A stretch of 64,000 nucleotides of DNA from Kribbella qitaiheensis (lineage in GTDB: Bacteria; Actinomycetota; Actinomycetes; Propionibacteriales; Kribbellaceae): contig NZ_CP043661.1 in assembly GCF_014217565.1 (NCBI RefSeq), positions 5,208,001-5,272,000 of the forward strand. Reading direction: 5' to 3'. Position 1 is the stretch's first letter, and each line of letters opens with the position of its first letter. Of this stretch, positions 8,457-18,099 are shown piece by piece. The notes under the pieces were generated by a model that was not told the origin of the DNA, did not search any database, and worked only from the letters and a program-made list of their open reading frames with translations. The translations under genes were made by a program, and so were the position numbers.

Positions 8457-9452
8457 ATGGATCGTCCCCGCCTGCTGAATCGCCGGAGTCTGCTCGGAAT
8501 GGGAGCTGCGTCGGCGGCGGCCCTGGTGACGCCGGGATGTTCGCGCGGGCGCTCCCAGGAGCCCGCCCCGGCCGGCCCCGCCCGGTTCGCCACCGGTAAC
8601 CCCGGCGGCGTCTACCAGAAGTACGGCGATGGGCTCGCCAAACTGGTCACCGAGGTGACCGGGGTCTCGATGACCACGATCCCGACCGCGGGGTCGCTGC
8701 AGAACCTGAAGATGCTGTCCAACGGCACCGCCGACATCGGCTTCAGCCTGTCTGACTCGGCCCTGGACGCCTGGGAAGGGCAGGACAGCTTCGCGTCCGG
8801 CGTACTGCGCTTCACCGCGCTGGCCCGGACCTATGACAACTATGTGCACGTCGTCGTCCCGACGTCCTCGAACATCTTCAAGATCGAGGACCTGAAGAAC
8901 AAGGACGTCAGCATCGGCCCGATCAATTCCGGGACGAGCGTGATCGCGGCCCGCATCCTCGATGCCGCCAAGGTCAAGGTCCGGCCGTGGCGGTACGACC
9001 TCGAGAACGCGGTGGCGCAACTGACGCAGCGGGCGAAGGAGCCGACCAAGAAGGGCGGCATCGACGCGCTGATCTGGAGCGGCGGCCTGCCGACCGACCC
9101 GATCGCGAAACTGCAGTCGACGATCGGCTTCCGGCTGGTCGACATCGGCAAGTACGCCGAACAGATCGCACTCAAGCGCTTCGGCGGGTACATCCTGTCG
9201 TCCATCCCGCCGTCGATCTACCAACTGTCGAGCTCTGTCCCGACCCTCGCGGTACCGAACTACCTGCTCGCCCGGCGCGGCCTGTCCGATTCGTGGGCCT
9301 GGTGGACGCTGAACACCATGTTCCGCCGCCAGACCGACCTGATGGCCTTCCACGAGGAAGCCGGCTCCCTGGACGCCCGCTCCGCCATCGCCACCATGCC
9401 GATCCCGCTACACCCAGCAGCAGAACGCTGGTACCGCAACAACCACATCTGA
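8457..9452 (+). CDS. TAXI-family TRAP transporter solute-binding lipoprotein (first copy)
   Basis: 331 residues. The N-terminus NRRSLLGMG...VTPGC has a twin-arginine-like stretch and a lipobox ending at C28. The rest is the TAXI fold: FATGNPGGVYQKYG opens the ligand site, and SIGPINSGTSVIAARIL and DALIWSGGLPT follow. These proteins capture small organic acids such as glutamate outside the cell and hand them to a TRAP permease. The only permease here is at 12914-14945, beyond a methyltransferase and the two-component genes, and that permease has its own overlapping binding protein. This copy may serve as a second receptor or as a sensor component. Confidence 0.9.
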   Translation: MDRPRLLNRRSLLGMGAASAAALVTPGCSRGRSQEPAPAGPARFATGNPGGVYQKYGDGLAKLVTEVTGVSMTTIPTAGSLQNLKMLSNGTADIGFSLSDSALDAWEGQDSFASGVLRFTALARTYDNYVHVVVPTSSNIFKIEDLKNKDVSIGPINSGTSVIAARILDAAKVKVRPWRYDLENAVAQLTQRAKEPTKKGGIDALIWSGGLPTDPIAKLQSTIGFRLVDIGKYAEQIALKRFGGYILSSIPPSIYQLSSSVPTLAVPNYLLARRGLSDSWAWWTLNTMFRRQTDLMAFHEEAGSLDARSAIATMPIPLHPAAERWYRNNHI

Positions 9453-9851
9453 GTACTGCGTGAGGTGCTCCCGCAGGCAGGCTCGTACGTCGCCGCCCAG
9501 CGACGGCGAAGGCGAGCTGCGTCGCGGCCCCGTCCGCTCTGGAGCGCAGTCCGGCCGAGGGTGTCCCGACCGACAGGTAGAGCAGCCCTGTACGGCGTAC
9601 GCGCGATGCCAGCGTGCGCTTGAGTGCACTAGTTGCCGCCCGCCATTTCCTGTCGGCCGGGACGGCCCTCCCACACAAGACCGCGGCGGCGCACCTTCTT
9701 AGGTCTGTCGCTACGCAAGGTCACTAGCTCTCGCGGCACCGAGGAGCTGAGAAGGTCGACCCAGGCTTCCTTTCGAAGGCAGCGGGAAGTCTGTGGGCTT
9801 CTCCCAAAGGTTCTTATTTTCGGCCCGATTCGGCCCTTCGGAAGGTAGAAT
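9453..9851. other. Intergenic stretch without a recognised gene
   Basis: About 400 bp. Open frames on both strands lack ribosome-binding sites and family features. The AT-richer segment near 9810-9850 (TTCTTATTTTC) probably carries the promoter of the methyltransferase that follows. Confidence 0.4.
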
Positions 9852-10583
9852 TTGGAGGTGAATCCTGAAGGTAGTGCACGTATTCATACTGTTGATCAGC
9901 TACTGAGCATTCTCGACCAGGTGGTCGCGGTGAGTGACCGTGGGGATCGGTCGGATCGGTCTGCTGCTGAGTTCTGGACCGAGATGCTGACGAGGCCGGG
10001 ACACCCGCTGGCAACCCCGCTGCCGGATGAGCCGTTGGTCGATTGGCACGGGCGTGGGCTGCTGGGAGACCTGTCCGGCGCGCGGGTGCTGGACATCGGA
10101 TGTGGTTCTGGGCGCAACAGTCGATGGTTCGCGGAGCAGGGCGCCACAGTCGACGGCATCGACCTGGCGGCGCCTTTGCTGGAGAGCGTCCAGTCGACGA
10201 TGCCCGAGTCGGTGACCCTGACGGCACTGGACGTACTACGGGAGCCGCTTCCGACCGGGCCGTTCGATCTGGTCTACGACTCGGGCTGCTTCCATCACAT
10301 CGCGCCGCACCGGCGGATCACCTATCTCGAGCGGGTACTGCCGGCTGTGCGTCCCGGCGGACGATTCGGCATCGTCGCGTTCGCGGCCGAGCAGATGGAA
10401 ACCCCGGCTGATGAGCAGATCGTCATGAGCGGCGACTCCGCCGGCGGGATGGCCTTCTCGCTCGACGACCTCGCGACGATCTTCCAGCCGCTGAAGCCGG
10501 TCGAACTCCGCCCGGTCCGCGACGACCGCGAAGGCGCCTTCGGCCTCGACTTCCTCAACGCGGCTCTCTTCACTGCCGAGTAA
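9852..10583 (+). CDS. Class I SAM-dependent methyltransferase
   Basis: 243 residues. The SAM-binding motif VLDIGCGSGRNS is at about 78-89, the acidic end of strand beta2 is GIDLA, and motif post I/II appears as FDLVYDSGCFHH. The substrate is unknown. Of the possible starts, TTG at 9852 has AAGG 6 nt upstream; GTG at 9858 is an alternative. It sits between the first TAXI protein and the histidine kinase, with which it converges. No link to transport is evident. Confidence 0.85.
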   Translation: MEVNPEGSARIHTVDQLLSILDQVVAVSDRGDRSDRSAAEFWTEMLTRPGHPLATPLPDEPLVDWHGRGLLGDLSGARVLDIGCGSGRNSRWFAEQGATVDGIDLAAPLLESVQSTMPESVTLTALDVLREPLPTGPFDLVYDSGCFHHIAPHRRITYLERVLPAVRPGGRFGIVAFAAEQMETPADEQIVMSGDSAGGMAFSLDDLATIFQPLKPVELRPVRDDREGAFGLDFLNAALFTAE

Positions 10584-10756
10584 CGCGTGCTGGACGGGTG
10601 AGTGCCCCGGAGTGGCAGCTGCTGAGTGGGCAAAGCGCGGGGACGGGCGCCTCAGGAGCAGGCCCGGCAGACGGCTCCACGTCGCTTTCACTGAGCGGGC
10701 GACGTCAGGAGCCTCGACCCGGGTGGGTGGCAGCTGCGTGGGGGCAGTTCGCAGTA

Positions 10757-12127
10757 CTACATGTCGTAGTCGTCTATCAGCGGGACTCGGACCTCGATTA
10801 CCAGGCCGCCGCCGATTGGGGGGCGGGCTACGACCCGGCCGCCTACGCGGGCTGCTTCGGAGCGGACGATTGCCAGGCCCAGGCCGGTGCCGGGCATCTC
10901 CCGGTGGTGGGCGCTGCGCCAGAAGCGTTCGCCGACCTTCTTGAGGTCGCGGGAGCCGAGGCCGAGGCCGTGGTCGCGGACCGAGAGGACGACCTCGGTG
11001 CCATCGCGCAGTACGGAGACCTCGACCGGGGGTGCGCCGTACTTCGAGGCGTTGTCCAGCAGGACGTCGAGGATGTCGTCGACCTCGAGTTCGGGTGCGA
11101 CGCCGCCGGGGACCATCTCGCCGATGATGAGCTCCAGGTCGTCGGCGGCGTACACGGCCTTCCAGCCGACCAGGCGCTCCTTGACCGCCTGGGCCAGGTC
11201 CAGCGCGTCGTCGCTGCCCTCGACGTCTCCTGGGCGGTCCGAGCCGGCCAGCCGCGACAGGCGCTGGACGATCCGGCCGAGGCGGTCGATGTCGCTGAGG
11301 GCGAAGCGGGCGGTGGGGGAGAGCCTGGACAGGCCCTCGATGTGGATCCGGGCCGAGGTGAGCGGCGTCCGCAGCTGGTGCGACGCGTCCGCGACGAACT
11401 CACGCTCGCGCTGGCGGGCCTGGTGCAGGCTGAGCGCCATCGAGTTGAAGCTGTCCCCGAGGCGGCGGAGTTCGGGTGCACGACCGTCGGTGGCGACCCG
11501 GGTGTCGAGGGCGCCACGGGTGACCTGGTGGGTCGCGTTGTCGAGCTGGTCCAGCGGACGCAGTACCCAGCGGGTGACGGGCCGGACGATGCCGATGACG
11601 ACTGCGCCGATGCTGATCAGGAGTCCACCGAGCAGCAGCAGGAGTCCGCGCTCAACCTGGTCACGAGCCTTGTCGGTGGGCACCCGCAGTACTGCGGCGC
11701 CGAGCACGCGGCCGTTGTTCACGACCGGGCGCGCGACGACCATCTCGCCGGTTTGCCACGGCCACAGCGAGGGCGGCTCGGTCGGGAGCCGACCGGCCAG
11801 GGTGCTGTCCAGCGCGGAATCCAGGTCGGACTCTGCCACGTCGACCCCGGACCTCGAGGTGGCGATCACCCGGCGATCGACGTCCACGACGAAGACCGGG
11901 GTGTTGTAGAGCTCGTGGTACCGCACTGCCAGCTCGCGCAGGCTGGCGATGTCACCGGTCTGCAGTGGCGACTCGGCCATCGTCGCGAACCAGTCCGCGT
12001 CGTTGCTGCGGGACAGGAAGAGCGTGCGCGACGCACTGGTCGCGATGTAGTTGGCCAGCGGGACAGCAGCGACGATGGCGAGGACGACCACCATCGGGAC
12101 GAGGGACTGCAGCAGGCGACGACGCAA
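10757..12127 (-). CDS. Two-component sensor histidine kinase
   Basis: 456 residues: a transmembrane helix at about 10-30, an extracytoplasmic sensor region to about 160, a second helix at 161-181, HAMP, then the kinase core. The phospho-accepting H250 is in FVADASHQLRTPL, the N box is LLDNASKYG (357-364), and the G boxes are DHGLGLG and GTGLGLAI. The TTG start is 3 bp after the stop of the response regulator, so both are co-transcribed. The pair is divergent from the TAXI-TRAP genes, an arrangement known for transporter-controlling systems such as TctDE, so it probably senses the transported acid. Confidence 0.93.
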   Translation of the reverse strand: MRRRLLQSLVPMVVVLAIVAAVPLANYIATSASRTLFLSRSNDADWFATMAESPLQTGDIASLRELAVRYHELYNTPVFVVDVDRRVIATSRSGVDVAESDLDSALDSTLAGRLPTEPPSLWPWQTGEMVVARPVVNNGRVLGAAVLRVPTDKARDQVERGLLLLLGGLLISIGAVVIGIVRPVTRWVLRPLDQLDNATHQVTRGALDTRVATDGRAPELRRLGDSFNSMALSLHQARQREREFVADASHQLRTPLTSARIHIEGLSRLSPTARFALSDIDRLGRIVQRLSRLAGSDRPGDVEGSDDALDLAQAVKERLVGWKAVYAADDLELIIGEMVPGGVAPELEVDDILDVLLDNASKYGAPPVEVSVLRDGTEVVLSVRDHGLGLGSRDLKKVGERFWRSAHHREMPGTGLGLAIVRSEAARVGGRVVARPPIGGGLVIEVRVPLIDDYDM

Positions 12128-12130
12128 CGG

Positions 12131-12796
12131 TCAGTCCGAACCCAGGCGGTAGCCGACGCCGCGGATGGTCTGGACGAGCTCCGGCCGGCCGAGCTTGGCC
12201 CGCAGACTGGCCACGTGCACGTCCATGGTCCGAGAGGACGCCTCGAAGACGGACTGCCAGGCATACAGCGCGACCTGCTCACGCGGCACCACCCGGCCGT
12301 GGTGGGCGGCCAGCACAGCTAGCACGTCGAACTCCTTGCGGGTCAGGCTGATGGGCTTGTCCGCGACCTGCACCGTCCGGGCCTCGATGTCCACGGTCAG
12401 ATCGCCGACGGTCACCCGGGGGCGGGGCTGGAGCAGACCGGTACGACGTAGTACAGCATCGATCCGGGCCAACAGCTCGGAGATCGCGAACGGCTTCACC
12501 ACATAGTCGTCCGCGCCGCTGCGCAGACCCCGGACCCGGTCGGCCGCCTCGCCGCGCGCGGTGACCGCGATCACCGGCACGTCGGAGACCGTACGGATCT
12601 GCCGGCACACGTTGATGCCGTCACCGTCGGGAAGCCCGAGGTCGAGCAGAACGAGGTCGCCGGGGTCGGCCGCGAGCGCGTCGGCAGCCGTCCTGACATG
12701 GGTCACCATCAGGCCGTAGCGCCGCAGCGCGGGTATCAAGGCATTGGCGATATCGAGATCGTCTTCGACCAGCAGAATCCTGACGGCGCCACTCAT
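12131..12796 (-). CDS. OmpR-family response regulator
   Basis: 221 residues from the ATG at 12796; the longer frame to 12883 adds a poor extension. The receiver domain shows the acidic pocket EDD at 11-13, phospho-acceptor D52 in LLDLGLPDGDG and K101 in VVKPF. A winged-helix DNA-binding domain follows, ending RTMDVHVASLRAKL and GVGYRLG. It is first in the operon with the histidine kinase and faces the TRAP permease gene 117 bp away, its most likely target. Confidence 0.95.
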   Translation of the reverse strand: MSGAVRILLVEDDLDIANALIPALRRYGLMVTHVRTAADALAADPGDLVLLDLGLPDGDGINVCRQIRTVSDVPVIAVTARGEAADRVRGLRSGADDYVVKPFAISELLARIDAVLRRTGLLQPRPRVTVGDLTVDIEARTVQVADKPISLTRKEFDVLAVLAAHHGRVVPREQVALYAWQSVFEASSRTMDVHVASLRAKLGRPELVQTIRGVGYRLGSD

Positions 12797-12913
12797 GCCG
12801 TGATCGTAGGGCAGGAGAGCTTCATGTGTGTCAGATCTTGGTAAAGACGTAATCACGCGACTCCGTGGAGTGGTCGCCGACACTAGCCTTCGGGCACAGG
12901 AGGGAACCGGTCG

Positions 12914-14945
12914 ATGACTGTGGGTGTTGGTTCGGGGGGCGGCACTGCCGCGCTCTCCGAGTCCGAGCTAGCCGAGTACGAGCAGGAAAAGCCTGCCCGG
13001 CGGCTGCATCCTGCCCTCGACCAGATGATCTCGGTCTGGTGCGCGGTGGTCAGCGTCGGTGTCCTGCTGCAGGTTTTCTTTCCGTTGTCGCAAGGAACCC
13101 AGTTTTATTTAGTGATCTTTCTCGCAGCCGTCCTTCCGATCACGTTGTTGTGCTATCGGGGCTGGCATGTGCCGCCGTTCCTGAATCCCTTCAAGGCGCG
13201 CAGCAGCGGCAGTGACAACCCCGGTGTCATCGACTGGGTACTGGCCGTGGTCGCGCTGCTGGTCTGCATCTACCCACTGTTCGACTTCGACGGCTACCTC
13301 GAACGACGCCAGACCCCGACCTCCCTCGACGTGCTCGCGGGCGCAGTACTGCTCGTACTACTGCTGGAAGCCTGCCGTCGTACTACGGGGTGGGTGCTGC
13401 CGGCGTTCAGTCTCCTGTTCATCGCCTACGCGTACTACGGCGGCTACCTGCCCTACACCTGGTCGCTGGCCCATCAGGGCTTCAACTTCGACGCGATCAT
13501 CGCCCAGTTCACGATGGGCACCGCCGGCTTCTACGGCACACCACTGGGAGTCGCGGCCAGCTACATCGTGCTGTTCACCATCTACGGAGCAGTGCTCGAC
13601 TACTCCGGCGCAGGCAAGTTCTTCATCGACCTGTCGTTCGCCGCGTTCAAGCGAAGCCGTACTGCGCCCGGCCGTACCGTCACGCTCGCCGGGTTCCTGC
13701 TGGGCAGTGTGTCCGGCTCCGGTACTGCGACGGCCCGTCTCGCTGGGCACTGTCTCCTGGCCGATCCTCCGCCGCGCGGGCTACCCGCCTGAGCCCGCCG
13801 GCGGAATGCTCGCGGCTGCCGGCATCGGCGCGATCCTGTCGCCGCCGACGCTGGGAGCGGCCGCGTTCATCATCGCGGAGTTCCTGCAGGTCTCGTACCT
13901 GACCGTGCTCGGCTATGCCACGATCCCGACGATCCTGTACTACCTGGGCATCCTGCTCGCGATCGAGATCGACGCCCGCAAGCACGGGACGATCAACGCG
14001 GAGACGTCCACCCGCTCCGCGCGGAAGCTGTTGCTGCGGTTCAGCTACCACTTCCTCTCGCTGTTCGTGATCATCGGCTTCATGGCGGTGGACGTGCCGC
14101 CGTTCAAGGCCGTGGTCTATGCGGTGATCATCCAGTTCGGGTTGTCGTTCCTCGATCGTGAGCATCGGCTGTCGGCCGGGCCGTTGCTCAAAGCGCTTGC
14201 CCAGGGCACCCGTTCGGTTCTGCCGGTCGCGGCCACCTGTGCGACGGCCGGTGTGATCGTCGCGGTCACCACCCAGACCGGTCTCGGGCTGAACCTGGCC
14301 GAGATCATCGTGGCGGCGGCGAAGGGGCTGACGGACAACCCGACGGTCGTACTGATCCTGACCGTCGTGCTGTCGGCGTTCGCAGTACTGGTGCTCGGAC
14401 TGGCGGTGCCGGTGACCGCGTCGTTCATCATCGCGGCGGTCATCATCGCGCCGGCGCTGGTGCAGCTCGGCGTGACGCAGCCCGAGGCGTATATGTTCAT
14501 CTTCTACTACGCGGTGCTCTCCGAGGTCTCGCCGCCGACCGCGCTGGCCGCGGTGGCGACGTCCGCGATCACCGGCGGCAAGACGATGGCGACGATGTGG
14601 CAGGCCTGGAAGTACACGCTGCCCGCCTTCCTGGTGCCGTTCGCCTTCGTACTCACCGACAACGGCGCACACCTGCTGGGACAGGGCAGCTTGATCGGGA
14701 TGGTCTGGACGCTCGCCGTCTCCATGCTCGCCGTTGCTGCCCTGGCCGTGGTGACCGGCGGCTGGATCGCGATCGCCACCGGCTGGGCCGAGCGGCTGCT
14801 CTGTGTCCCGGCCGCGCTGCTGCTGCTCTACCTCGCGCCCGTAACCATCGCGGCCGGAATCGGTTTGCTACTTGTTGCCGTCGTCATCAATCTCCTCCGG
14901 CGGCAAAAGCTGGCTGGAGCAACGGAAGGATCCGCCACTTCATGA
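12914..14945 (+). pseudogene. TRAP transporter fused permease (DctQM type), disrupted by one frameshift
   Basis: Reconstructed, this is about 677 residues with many hydrophobic helices, the expected length for the fused small and large permease subunits of TAXI-TRAP systems. The first frame ends at 13792 after GSVSGSGTAT. The second, in frame with SLGTVSWPILRRAGYPPE, runs to 14945. The break is at GGCCC 13732-13736, where removing one base restores GTATAVSLGTVSWPILRR. The family uses an ion gradient to import organic acids. The last four bases overlap the start of the next binding protein (ATGA), indicating coupled translation. Confidence 0.92.
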
Positions 14946-15922
14946 GAATTCGTCGCCTCCCCATCGCCGTGGTCGCGCTGGCCGCAGCCGTCTCACTGGT
15001 CGCCTGTGGCGGACAGCGTGAGCCCGAAGGCGGCAAAGCCGGCACCGACGGCGGCCGGCTGACGATTGCCACCGGCAACACCACTGGCGTCTACTACCAA
15101 CTCGGTGGTGCGCTCGCCTCGGTGATCTCGTCGAAGGTCGAGGGCTACCGGGCGACCGCGAGTGAGACGGGTGCCTCGGTGCAGAACGTCCAGGGCCTGG
15201 TGGCGGGCAACTACGACATCGCCTTCTCCCTCGGAGACACCGCGGCCGATGCGGTGAAAGGCCAGTACAGCTTCAAGTCCCCGCAGGACGTGGTAGCGCT
15301 GACCCGCCTCTACTCGAACTACACGCAGGTCGCGGTCCGGGCATCGTCGGGAATCGACAAGATCGCCGATCTGAAGGGCAAGCGGGTCTCCACCGGTTCG
15401 CCGAACTCCGGCACCGAGGTGATCGCCCGCCGGCTGCTCGAGGCGGCCGGCCTGAACCCGGCCCAGGACGTGACCGCCCAGCGGCTCGGCCTGCCGGAGT
15501 CGGTCGATGCGATGAAGAGCGGCTCGATCGACGCGCTGGTCTGGTCCGGCGGGCTGCCGACCGGTGGCATCACCGACCTGACCACCAGCCTGGGCAAGGG
15601 CGTCAAACTGATCCCGATCGCGGACCTGCTGCCGGCCCTGCAGAAGACGTACGGCACGATCTATGCCCAAGGCAACATTCCGTCCGCGACCTACAAGCAG
15701 CCGGCGGACGTCGCGACCATCGTCGTGCCGAACGTGCTGCTGGTCCGGAAGAACATGTCCGACGAACTCGCGGAGAAGCTCACCAAGACGATCTTCGAGA
15801 ACAAGGACGCGCTGGTCCAGGTGAACGCGGCGGCCAAGGGCATCACCTTGGAGAACGCCGCCAAGACCGACCCGGTGCCGTTGCACCCCGGCGCGAAGAA
15901 GGCGCTCGACGCACTGAAGTAG
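14942..15922 (+). CDS. TAXI-family TRAP transporter solute-binding lipoprotein (second copy)
   Basis: 326 residues. Signal peptide and lipobox end at C22 (SLVACGG). The TAXI core reads TIATGNTTGVYYQLGG, STGSPNSGTEVIARRLL and DALVWSGGLPTGG, paralleling the first copy at 8457. The ATG at 14942 overlaps the permease stop by four bases, so this is the dedicated partner of that permease. The operon ends in hairpins and a terminator at 16055-16110. Confidence 0.95.
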   Translation: MRIRRLPIAVVALAAAVSLVACGGQREPEGGKAGTDGGRLTIATGNTTGVYYQLGGALASVISSKVEGYRATASETGASVQNVQGLVAGNYDIAFSLGDTAADAVKGQYSFKSPQDVVALTRLYSNYTQVAVRASSGIDKIADLKGKRVSTGSPNSGTEVIARRLLEAAGLNPAQDVTAQRLGLPESVDAMKSGSIDALVWSGGLPTGGITDLTTSLGKGVKLIPIADLLPALQKTYGTIYAQGNIPSATYKQPADVATIVVPNVLLVRKNMSDELAEKLTKTIFENKDALVQVNAAAKGITLENAAKTDPVPLHPGAKKALDALK

Positions 15923-15935
15923 CCCCCAGATCCGT

Positions 15936-16048
15936 CCTCCCCCGCACTCCAGGCGCAGCGGGGGAGGGCGCAAGATCCCACCTCCGCACACCAGGCGCAG
16001 CGGAGGCGGGAACAAGGCCCACCCTCACAACCAGGCGCAGTGGGGGAG
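15936..16048. repeat. Three tandem stem-loops sharing one loop sequence
   Basis: Stems at 15936-15945/15958-15967 (10 bp), 15981-15987/16000-16006 (7 bp) and 16022-16028/16040-16046 (7 bp with one G-U). Stem sequences differ but all three loops contain CCAGGCGCA. Conservation of loop over stem is unusual for simple terminators. Confidence 0.7.
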
Positions 16049-16054
16049 GGGTCA

Positions 16055-16110
16055 GGCCGGGCCCGTACCGAGCGGAGGCATCCGCACGGACCACGGGCCC
16101 GGCCGCCTTT
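16055..16110 (+). terminator. Terminator of the TAXI-TRAP operon
   Basis: A perfect 12-bp stem (16055-16066 with 16093-16104) contains an inner GCGGA/TCCGC hairpin and is followed by CTTTT at 16107-16111. It ends the plus-strand operon. Confidence 0.75.
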
Positions 16111-16124
16111 TGCGTTTGGCCGCC

Positions 16125-16174
16125 TGACGTCCGAACAAGTGAAGGTGACGTCCCTCCGCTTCTTCGGACGTAAG
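16125..16174. repeat. Dispersed 50-bp palindrome, copy B
   Basis: Matches the reverse complement of 3001-3050 at 43 of 50 positions, with the central AAGGTGACGTCCCTCC invariant. As with copy A, it lies between two converging genes. Confidence 0.75.
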
Positions 16175-16180
16175 CGCTCG

Positions 16181-16831
16181 CTACTGAGGCTTCTTGTCCG
16201 GGATAAGGGTGCCGCGCAGGTAGTGCGACAGAGCCGAGTCCCGTTTCGGGTGCACGTGGTACTTCGTCGGGATCACGCGTCCCTCCGCGGTGTCCCAGGC
16301 CGAGTCGGCCACCCGCCACATCCGGTGCGCCAGGCGGCCCGCCGTCCCGGTGTGTGGGGAGTATGGATGGGCTCGGGTCGGCGCTACCTCTTCGGCACTG
16401 AGCAGCTTCTCGGTCAAGGCGGAGACGTGGTCGGTGTCGAGTTCCTCGCCGATCATCCGGCCGCACTCCGCCTCGAGGTGCTCGTGTTCGGCGAGCAACC
16501 GGTCGATGACCTGCCAGACGTGCTCCGGATGCAGATGAAGGACCCGGCTGTCGCCGTACTGGCGGGCCTTGAGGAACCGTAGTGAGCGTTCCAGTTGTTT
16601 GGCGTTGCCGACGTACGCGGCGACTCTTTCGCGGCCGTCGGGGAGCCGCCGGACGTGCGGGAGGAGCACGTCCTCGGCGGCGGCGAGATGCTGCGCCGCG
16701 ATGGCGTAGAACCAGTCGGTCTGGTGTCTGCGATCCGGCCTGCTGCCGCCCGGTTGCTGGGCCGGGGCGGCGAGTTCGCGGATCATGCTGTGTTCGTAGG
16801 CCAAGGCCTGCTCGAGGGTCGAAGCGGTCAA
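16181..16831 (-). CDS. Hemerythrin HHE-domain protein
   Basis: 216 residues, helical, with the repeated His/Glu pattern of hemerythrin-like cation-binding domains: YEHSMI, QHLAAAEDVLLPH and LLAEHEHLEAE. Such domains bind a di-iron centre for oxygen, NO or redox sensing. I chose the TTG at 16831 because AGGAGG lies 8 nt upstream of it; the frame's first GTG at 16840 would overlap that ribosome-binding site. It stands alone. Iron ligation is inferred from pattern, not proven. Confidence 0.78.
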   Translation of the reverse strand: MTASTLEQALAYEHSMIRELAAPAQQPGGSRPDRRHQTDWFYAIAAQHLAAAEDVLLPHVRRLPDGRERVAAYVGNAKQLERSLRFLKARQYGDSRVLHLHPEHVWQVIDRLLAEHEHLEAECGRMIGEELDTDHVSALTEKLLSAEEVAPTRAHPYSPHTGTAGRLAHRMWRVADSAWDTAEGRVIPTKYHVHPKRDSALSHYLRGTLIPDKKPQ

Positions 16832-16959
16832 GGCAACCACCTCCTGGGGGGCTATCTCCCCAGCCTGCGCCTCGGGCTGTGCAGGCGCAATCGCGCCAGC
16901 ACAGCCCGTAACCGAATCGTCAGATCCCGCCCGATTTCGCGCTCAGGCGAGCCGCACGC

Positions 16960-17994
16960 TCAGGCGCCGGAGCTCTTCTTCCACAGGTTGATACCGGCCT
17001 CGACGGCGTCGGCGTCGATCGCGTCCAGCTCTTCCTGGCTGAACTTCAGGTTCTTCACCGCGGCCAGGTTGTCCTCCAGCTGAGCGACGCTGGAGGCGCC
17101 GATCAGGGCGCTGGTGACCCGGTCGTCCCGCAGCGTCCACGCCAGCGCCAGCTGGGCCACGGACTGGCCGCGCTGCCTGGCGATCTCGTTCAGCGCGCGG
17201 ACGTGCCCGAGGGTCTCCTCGGTCAGCTGGTCGGTGCCGAGCGAGGTGCCCTTGGAGGCCCGGGAACCCTCCGGGATGCCGTCCAGGTAGCGGTCGGTGA
17301 GCAGGCCCTGGGCCAGCGGCGAGAAGGCGATCACGCCGACACCCAGTTCACCGACGGCGTCGAGCAGGTCCTCCTCGATCCACCGGTTCAGCATCGAGTA
17401 CGAGGGCTGGTGGATGAGCAGCGGCGTACCGAGCTCGTCGAGGATCCGGGCCGCCTCGCGGGTCTTCTCCGCGGAGTACGACGAGATTCCGGCGTAAAGG
17501 GCCTTGCCGGAGCGGACGGCGGTGTCGAGCGCGCCCATCGTCTCCTCCAGCGGGGTGTCCGGGTCGAACCGGTGGGAGTAGAAGATGTCGACGTAGTCCA
17601 GACCCATCCGCTCCAGCGACTGGTCCAGCGAGGCCAGCAGGTACTTCCGCGTGCCGCCGCCCTGGCCGTACGGGCCCGGCCACATGTCGTACCCGGCCTT
17701 GCTGGAGATCAGCAGCTCGTCGCGGTACGGCTTGAAGTCGCGGGCGAAGTGGCCGCCGAAGTTGGTCTCGGCCGAGCCGTACGGCGGGCCGTAGTTGTTC
17801 GCCAGGTCGAAGTGGGTGACGCCGAGGTCGAAGGCGCGGCGCAGGATGTCGCGCTGGGTGTCGAGCGGCTTGTCGCCGCCGAAGTTGTGCCAGAGGCCCA
17901 GCGAGATCGCCGGCAGCTGAAGTCCGCTGCGGCCACTGCGCCGATAGGTCATCTGGTCGTCGTACCGGTCCTGGGCAGCTACGTAGTCAGTCAC
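16960..17994 (-). CDS. Aldo/keto reductase (L-glyceraldehyde-3-phosphate reductase type)
   Basis: About 344 residues of an NADPH-dependent TIM-barrel reductase. The catalytic tetrad context is visible: HFDLANNYGPPYG (Asp, Tyr), LLISSKAGY (Lys) and YVDIFYSHRFD (His). The GLWHNFG and SHRFDPDTPLEET segments are typical of the YghZ/MgrA subgroup, which reduces glyceraldehyde 3-phosphate and methylglyoxal-like aldehydes. The GTG at 17994 (VTDYVAAQDRYDD) gives the N-terminus usual for the group. It is a single gene. Confidence 0.92.
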   Translation of the reverse strand: MTDYVAAQDRYDDQMTYRRSGRSGLQLPAISLGLWHNFGGDKPLDTQRDILRRAFDLGVTHFDLANNYGPPYGSAETNFGGHFARDFKPYRDELLISSKAGYDMWPGPYGQGGGTRKYLLASLDQSLERMGLDYVDIFYSHRFDPDTPLEETMGALDTAVRSGKALYAGISSYSAEKTREAARILDELGTPLLIHQPSYSMLNRWIEEDLLDAVGELGVGVIAFSPLAQGLLTDRYLDGIPEGSRASKGTSLGTDQLTEETLGHVRALNEIARQRGQSVAQLALAWTLRDDRVTSALIGASSVAQLEDNLAAVKNLKFSQEELDAIDADAVEAGINLWKKSSGA

Positions 17995-18099
17995 GAAACA
18001 GCAGTCTGCACCATGTCCGCACAAGTCCGCGAACCCTTGTTTTACGGGCAGAACCCAGGTCGATCACAGTCAGAAGGGGCACCGCTTAGTGCGGCGCTT

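Noticed and set aside
12797-12883. Longer N-terminus of the response regulator
   Set aside because: The extra 29 residues resemble no receiver domain; the ATG at 12796 gives the standard start.
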